NCBI GenBank assembly: GCA_021738505.1
Contig: JAIPBW010000018.1
Location: 1-49,222, forward strand
Reading direction: 5' to 3'
Source of the DNA: Bacteroidales bacterium
GTDB lineage: Bacteria; Bacteroidota; Bacteroidia; Bacteroidales; PWNQ01
DNA: 49,222 nt
Position 1 is the stretch's first letter, and every line of letters begins with the position of its first letter. A model generated the notes under the pieces. The model saw only the letters and a list, made by a program, of their open reading frames with translations, was not told the origin of the DNA and did not search any database. This document shows, one piece after another, positions 45,347 to 49,222 of this stretch. Made by a program: the position numbers and the translations under genes.

Positions 45347-45730
45347 TTATTTCAAGAACTTTTTCAATTGTTCTATTTCTCTTCTTTGTTTTTTCGTCGG
45401 TCTTCCCTGGCCTTTCTCTCTGTATTCAAAATTAGTCTGTCTTGCAATTTCCTGCTTCCGGTAGTTCTCTTCCGGAGTAAGGTCTTCCATATAATCCGGG
45501 ACCAATTTGGCTCCTACTCGTTTTTCAAGTATCTGCAAAACTTTTACTTCCAGCTCTATTTGTTCTTTATTAACCTGGATAATGTCACCGGCTTTAATCT
45601 CCGTGGAGGGTTTGACCTGCTGATCATCCATTTTTACTTTTCCGTTCCTACAGGCATGCGTAGCTTTGCTACGGGTTTTAAATATCCGTACAGCCCATAA
45701 CCATTTGTCGATTCGGATACCGTCGCTCAT
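45347..45730 (-). CDS. S4-domain RNA-binding protein (Hsp15/HslR-like)
   Basis: Protein of 127 residues. The S4 domain (about 4–60) has IRIDKWLWAVRIFKTRSKATHACRNGKV, as in E. coli Hsp15, which binds stalled 50S subunits carrying a peptidyl-tRNA. A basic tail follows (RPTKKQRREIEQLKKFLK). It is the third gene of the era–der operon, 3 nt after der, which suits a ribosome-linked role. Confidence 0.88.
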   Translation of the reverse strand: MSDGIRIDKWLWAVRIFKTRSKATHACRNGKVKMDDQQVKPSTEIKAGDIIQVNKEQIELEVKVLQILEKRVGAKLVPDYMEDLTPEENYRKQEIARQTNFEYREKGQGRPTKKQRREIEQLKKFLK

Positions 45731-45733
45731 AAT

Positions 45734-47038
45734 TTATTTCTTTCTGAAATAGATTTCGATTGGTGCGCCTTTAAAATTATAATGTTCTCTGATTTTATTC
45801 TCTACAAATCGTTTATAAGGATCCTTAACATACTGTGGTAAATTACAAAATATGGCAAAAGCAGGGAAGCTTTTCGGTAGCTGCGTTATATATTTTGTGC
45901 GTATCGTTTTGCCTTTATACATTGGCGGTGGATTATCTTTAAGTAAAGGCAAAATATCTTTATTCAATTGAGAGGCTCCAATTTTGCGTTTTCTGTTTTC
46001 ATAGACCTGCATGGTTGTTTCCAATAATTTAACGATCCTTTGCTTTTTCACAATAGAAGTAAATAGAATCGGAATATCTGTGAATGGAGCGATTTTTTTC
46101 CGGATCGTTTTTTCGAATTCTTTGACGGAATTTGTTGATTTTTCCATCAAGTCCCATTTATTCACAGCAATTACAATGCCTTTTTTGTTTCGGGTAACCA
46201 ATGAAAAGATTGCACTATCCTGTCCTTCCACGCCTCGTGTAGCATCAACCATCAAAATACAAACATCACTTCCTTCAATAGCCTTAACAGCGCGGAGAGA
46301 AGAATAGAACTCTATATTTTCAGTGACTTTTGATTTCTTTCGAAGTCCGGCTGTATCTACAAAAAGGAACTCTTGTCCATAACCTTTATAGATAGAATTG
46401 ATAGTATCTCTTGTCGTTCCTGGTATAGGAGTAACTATATTACGATCCTTACCAACCAAAAGGTTGATTAATGATGATTTTCCTGCATTGGGCCTTCCAA
46501 CGACAGAAATGGCAGGTAAATGACTATTATCGTCTTCCGGCTTATCATCTAATGATTTAACGACATCATCCAGTAAATCGCCTGTGCCTCCACCATTTAT
46601 GGCTGAAATCGGGTATAATTTTTCTACGCCTAATTCATAGAACTCATTTGCATCATGGAAATTTTTGGCTGTATCAATCTTATTTACAGTAACAAAAATC
46701 TCTTTGTCTGTTCTTCTGAGCGTATTAAAAACATCTCTGTCCATGTCCGTGAGGCCCGTTCTTCCATCGACTACAAAAATGATGGCATCGGCTTCTTCCA
46801 TAGCAACTTCTACCTGCCTTCTGATCGCTTTTTCAAAAACATCCGATGAGCCATCAACATAGCCTCCTGTATCAATTATTGAAAAATCCTTACCATTCCA
46901 GTCTGATTGACCATAGTGTCTATCGCGCGTAACACCGCTTGATGATTCTACAATAGCATCACGTTTTTGCACTAATCTGTTAAAAAGAGTGGATTTCCCC
47001 ACATTCGGCCTTCCTACTATTCCAATTAAATTTCCCAT
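45734..47038 (-). CDS. der: Ribosome-assembly GTPase Der (EngA)
   Basis: GTPase of 434 residues with two G domains in a row. The first is about 2–165 (GRPNVGKSTLF, DTGGY, NKID) and the second about 175–345 (GRPNAGKSSLI, DTAGL, NKWD). A KH-like domain follows up to residue 434 (FKGAPIEIYFRKK). Der acts in late 50S subunit assembly. It lies 12 nt after era. Confidence 0.97.
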   Translation of the reverse strand: MGNLIGIVGRPNVGKSTLFNRLVQKRDAIVESSSGVTRDRHYGQSDWNGKDFSIIDTGGYVDGSSDVFEKAIRRQVEVAMEEADAIIFVVDGRTGLTDMDRDVFNTLRRTDKEIFVTVNKIDTAKNFHDANEFYELGVEKLYPISAINGGGTGDLLDDVVKSLDDKPEDDNSHLPAISVVGRPNAGKSSLINLLVGKDRNIVTPIPGTTRDTINSIYKGYGQEFLFVDTAGLRKKSKVTENIEFYSSLRAVKAIEGSDVCILMVDATRGVEGQDSAIFSLVTRNKKGIVIAVNKWDLMEKSTNSVKEFEKTIRKKIAPFTDIPILFTSIVKKQRIVKLLETTMQVYENRKRKIGASQLNKDILPLLKDNPPPMYKGKTIRTKYITQLPKSFPAFAIFCNLPQYVKDPYKRFVENKIREHYNFKGAPIEIYFRKK

Positions 47039-47050
47039 TTGTTCTTTTGT

Positions 47051-47932
47051 TTAGGCTATCGGATAGCCAAATCGTTTTAATTTGTTGTCATCATCACGCC
47101 AGTCTTTGCTGACTTTCACACTTAGATCAAGAAATATCTTTTGATCTATAAACTTTTCTATATCTTTTCGTGCATCAATTCCAAGTCCTTTTATTGCATT
47201 CCCATCTTTCCCGATTAGGATTTTTCGTTGGCTTTCTCTTTCCACGTAAATTGTAGCCCGAATCCGAACCAGGTCAGCCATTTCTTTATATTCCTCAATT
47301 ACAACTTCAACTGAATAAGGGATCTCCTTTCGATATTGAAGCAGGATTTTCTCTCGTATAATTTCCGAAATAAAAAACCGTAAAGGACGATCTGTTAAAC
47401 TGTCTTTATCATAATATGCAGGAGATTCAGGTAGTAATTCCTTTATTTTATTGTTAATGCTTTCTATGTTAAAATGGTGTAAAGCAGAAGCCGGAATAAT
47501 TTCGGCATTGCTAAATTTTGTTTTCCATAGCTCAATATTATTCAAAACTTCTTCCTGCTTTTCCAGGTCAATCTTATTTAAAACCAGGATTACCGGTTTT
47601 TTTGTTTCCTCAATTTTTTTGATAAGTTCTTCATCAAGGTTTTTATCTCTGACTTCTTGTATAACCAAAAAAACATCCGCATCCTGAAAAGCACTTTGAA
47701 TGGAATTCATCATAGATTCCTGCAGCTTATAGGCCGGATCGAAAATGCCGGGTGTATCTGAATAAATGATTTGTTGTTCTTCTGTATTAACAATTCCAAG
47801 AATTCTGTGCCTTGTCGTTTGTGCTTTCTGTGTAACAATAGCCAATCTTTCACCCACCAGGGTGTTCATCAATGTAGATTTACCGGCATTGGGCTTTCCG
47901 ATTATATTTACAAAACCTGCTTTATGTGTCAT
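47051..47932 (-). CDS. era: GTPase Era
   Basis: GTPase of 293 residues. The G domain has GKPNAGKSTLMN (about 12–23), SDTPGIFDP and LNKIDL. The C-terminal KH domain (about 205–293) carries KILIGKDGNAIKGLGIDARKDIE, which binds the 3' end of 16S rRNA. It is first in the era–der–S4 operon. Confidence 0.97.
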   Translation of the reverse strand: MTHKAGFVNIIGKPNAGKSTLMNTLVGERLAIVTQKAQTTRHRILGIVNTEEQQIIYSDTPGIFDPAYKLQESMMNSIQSAFQDADVFLVIQEVRDKNLDEELIKKIEETKKPVILVLNKIDLEKQEEVLNNIELWKTKFSNAEIIPASALHHFNIESINNKIKELLPESPAYYDKDSLTDRPLRFFISEIIREKILLQYRKEIPYSVEVVIEEYKEMADLVRIRATIYVERESQRKILIGKDGNAIKGLGIDARKDIEKFIDQKIFLDLSVKVSKDWRDDDNKLKRFGYPIA

Positions 47933-47979
47933 TTAGTAATTATTAAATTATTGCAATGCTATCTTAGCAAATGCATTTG

Positions 47980-47987
47980 CAAAGATA
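47980..47987 (-). promoter_or_regulatory. Candidate -7 box for the era–der operon
   Basis: The minus strand reads TATCTTTG, 47 nt before the era ATG. The nearest TTTG upstream is 14 nt away, closer than normal, so the -33 partner is unclear. Confidence 0.4.
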
Positions 47988-48020
47988 AAGAATAGAATCT
48001 GCAAAATAAATTAAATATTA

Positions 48021-48053
48021 TTTGGATAATTGTTTTTTATTTTATTATATTTG
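48021..48053 (+). promoter_or_regulatory. Promoter for the tRNA-like array
   Basis: TTTG at 48021–48024, a 21 nt spacer, then TATATTTG at 48046–48053: both boxes match and the spacing fits. It is the best promoter in the window. Transcription would start near 48060, about 40 nt before the first tRNA-like unit, and would have to cross the whole array to reach the intact tRNA-fMet. Confidence 0.65.
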
Positions 48054-48100
48054 CAAACCCATTTGGGGACAGAAATAGAGTTCTAAAACATAAATATGTT

Positions 48101-48177
48101 TTTCAGGGGATCCGAATTTATCGGATCGTCGAACTCATATCCGCCGAATGGCGGACGATGGTTCGAATCCCTGAAAG
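48101..48177 (+). pseudogene. tRNA-like unit 0 (halves a and b)
   Basis: Its 5' end TTTCAGGG is fully complementary to its 3' end CCCTGAAA, which no later unit keeps. A D-arm-like hairpin GATCCGA-ATTTA-TCGGATC follows, then GTCGAACTCATA (the fMet anticodon loop CTCATA), then hairpin TCCGCC-GAAT-GGCGGA and the T-loop TTCGAAT. There is no room for a normal 3' T-stem strand, so it is not a canonical tRNA. Confidence 0.7.
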
Positions 48178-48219
48178 AATTTTAGAAATACGTTCATTAA
48201 AAATTAATTGAAGATATAT

Positions 48220-48656
48220 TGCGGGGTGGATCCGTCTGTGGCGGATCGTCGGACTCATATCCGCCGAATGGCGGACGATGGTTCGAATCCCTGAAGAATT
48301 TTAGAAATACGTTCATTAAAAATTAATTGAAGATATATTGCGGGGTGGATCCGTCTGGGGCGGATCGTCGGGCTCATATCCGCCGAATGGCGGACGATGG
48401 TTCGAATCCCTGAAAGAATTTTAGAAATAGGTTCATTAAAAATTAATTGAAGATATATTGCGGGGTGGATCCGTCTGGGGCGGATCGTCGGGCTCATATC
48501 CGCCGAATGGCGGACGATGGTTCGAATCCCTGAAAGAATTTTAGAAATACGTTCATTAAAAATTAATTGAAGATATATTGCGGGGTGGAGCCGCCCGTGG
48601 CGGATCGTCGGACTCATATCCGCCGAATGGCGGACGATGGTTCGAATCCCTGAAAG
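48220..48656 (+). pseudogene. tRNA-like units 1–4 (fMet 5' half joined to unit-0 3' half)
   Basis: Each starts TGCGGGGTGGA as in the true tRNA-fMet but ends GGTTCGAATCCCTGAA as in unit 0, so the acceptor stem cannot close. The D-arms are hairpins of 19 nt: GATCCGTC/GGCGGATC in units 1–3 and GAGCCGCC/GGCGGATC in unit 4. All keep CTCATA followed by TCCGCC-GAAT-GGCGGA. Confidence 0.75.
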
Positions 48657-48698
48657 AATTTTAGAAATACGTTCATTAAAAATTAATTGAAGATATAT

Positions 48699-48771
48699 TG
48701 CGGGGTGGAGCAGTGGTAGCTCGTCGGGCTCATATCCGCCGAATGGCGGACGATGGTTCGAATCCCTGAAG
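48699..48771 (+). pseudogene. tRNA-like unit 5 (unaltered fMet 5' half joined to unit-0 3' half)
   Basis: It is identical to the intact tRNA-fMet from TGCGGGG through GCTCGTCGGGCTCATA, with the normal D-arm GAGCAGTGGTAGCTC. It then switches to the TCCGCC-GAAT-GGCGGA and CCCTGAAG end of unit 0. It looks like the youngest chimera. Confidence 0.8.
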
Positions 48772-48813
48772 AATTTTAGAAATACGTTCATTAAAAATTA
48801 ATTGAAGATATAT

Positions 48814-48885
<72 letters not shown>

Positions 48886-48892
48886 CAAAGCA

Positions 48893-48921
48893 AGCCTCAC
48901 AGAATTTTGTGGGGCTTTTTT
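48893..48921 (+). terminator. Rho-independent terminator after tRNA-fMet
   Basis: AGCCTCACA, loop GAATTT, TGTGGGGCT: nine pairs with one G·T, then a run of seven T. It closes the tRNA transcript just before the GIY-YIG gene. Confidence 0.85.
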
Positions 48922-48943
48922 ATTTTCAGGAAATAGTCTTTCT

Positions 48944-49186
48944 ATGTTTACCGTCTATGTTCTATACTCCAAGCCTTTTGATAGACTTTATATCGGTTTT
49001 ACTTCCAACCTAAAGGCAAGAATGCTTTCTCATAATGTTTTAGGCAAAAAGGGATACACAAAACGCTATCGCCCCTGGACTCTCATCCACACAGAAACTT
49101 TTCAGACCAAGCAGGAAGCCATGAAAAGGGAAAAGGAACTTAAGACCGGAAGTGGCCGTGAATATATTCGCAATCACTTACTTTAA
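48944..49186 (+). CDS. Small GIY-YIG nuclease-domain protein
   Basis: Protein of 80 residues: YVLYS then LYIGFTSNLKARMLSHN, the GIY-YIG core in its YVL/YIG form, with the catalytic Arg in KARMLSHN and a later Glu in KREKELKTG. It is of the UPF0213/YhbQ size class. It is placed 58 nt after the tRNA-fMet, beyond the terminator, with AGGAAAT as a possible ribosome site. Nine bases after its stop codon, another piece of fMet-like anticodon-arm sequence begins (49195). Stand-alone GIY-YIG proteins include homing-type and repair nucleases; the role here is unknown. Confidence 0.88.
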   Translation: MFTVYVLYSKPFDRLYIGFTSNLKARMLSHNVLGKKGYTKRYRPWTLIHTETFQTKQEAMKREKELKTGSGREYIRNHLL

Positions 49187-49194
49187 AAATCCTC

Positions 49195-49216
49195 GCTCGT
49201 CGTGCTCATATCCGCC
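49195..49216 (+). repeat. Isolated copy of the fMet-like anticodon-arm motif at the window end
   Basis: GCTCGTCGTGCTCATA then TCCGCC matches the same stretch of unit 5 (48718–48739) in all but one base. It is not preceded by a D-arm. The window stops 6 nt later, so what follows is unseen. Confidence 0.7.
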
Positions 49217-49222
49217 GGCAGG

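Noticed and set aside
48255-48791. Minus-strand reading frame of 178 codons in the tRNA-like array
   Set aside because: It is only the repeat unit read in one frame because its 120 nt period is divisible by three. The protein repeats every 40 residues and has no start context.

Overview
The window is a stretch of Bacteroidota chromosome, most likely class Bacteroidia; the order cannot be fixed from sequence alone. The evidence is two type IX secretion (T9SS) cargo proteins with type A sorting tails, a lipoprotein TamA variant (TamL), the pdxJ–CBS–nadK–DUF6089–uppS–bamA–ompH–ompH block, low G+C, and Bacteroidota promoter boxes (TTTG about 21 nt before TAnnTTTG). Almost all genes are housekeeping. 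The unusual material lies in the intergenic regions and at the right end.

Layout. 1–468: the start of a cut-off minus-strand gene and a short inverted-repeat element. 469–1449: a T9SS cargo protein. 1470–10255 (minus): seven closely packed genes, namely an FtsX/MacB-type permease, a signal-peptide-bearing YidD-like protein, two paralogous TPR/membrane proteins, an exported protein of unknown function, TamL and a RecD/Pif1-type helicase. 10532–16800: rdgB, then ddl divergent from a PASTA protein, a T9SS cargo protein, an RluD-type pseudouridine synthase and a methyltransferase. 17070–19290: a small thiamine-binding-type protein, an SDR enzyme and a divergent MqnE-like radical SAM protein. 19291–19892: a gene-free region rich in palindromes. 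19893–21748: tilS and a gamma carbonic anhydrase. 21798–30663 (minus): two Skp/OmpH chaperones, bamA, uppS, a DUF6089 protein, nadK, a small Omp85-like protein and a CBS/ACT protein, with pdxJ and an alpha/beta hydrolase divergent from them. 32406–36315 (minus): LiaF-like and PspC-like envelope-stress proteins set among repeats, then a small conserved gene and queA. 37012–45098: a DUF1858-like protein overlapping pssA, lptB, a carboxymuconolactone-decarboxylase-type protein, kdsD, recQ, a membrane-anchored OmpH-like protein, a MORN-repeat lipoprotein and an exported endonuclease/phosphatase. 45347–47932 (minus): era, der and an S4 RNA-binding protein in one operon.

The right end (48021–49222) is the most interesting part. 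A good promoter leads into a tandem array of six tRNA-like units with a period of about 120 bp. The array ends in one intact initiator tRNA-fMet and a terminator, and a GIY-YIG nuclease gene follows. The first unit has one 5' half (a) and one 3' half (b). The next five join the fMet 5' half (c) to the b half, and the last is the true fMet (c-d). This a-b-(c-b)5-c-d order is what repeated unequal crossing-over inside the anticodon arm would give. In the older units the D-arm is a longer hairpin whose two sides have changed together. The GIY-YIG gene is followed at the window edge by another fragment of the same anticodon-arm motif.

Functionally, much of the window concerns the cell envelope: outer-membrane protein assembly (BamA, TamL, Skp-like chaperones), peptidoglycan and lipopolysaccharide precursors (Ddl, UppS, KdsD, LptB), phospholipid synthesis (PssA) and stress sensing (PspC/LiaF). 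The rest covers ribosome and tRNA maturation (Era, Der, TilS, QueA, RluD) and DNA or nucleotide upkeep (RecQ, RecD-like, RdgB). Most calls rest on motifs read by eye; no database search was run.
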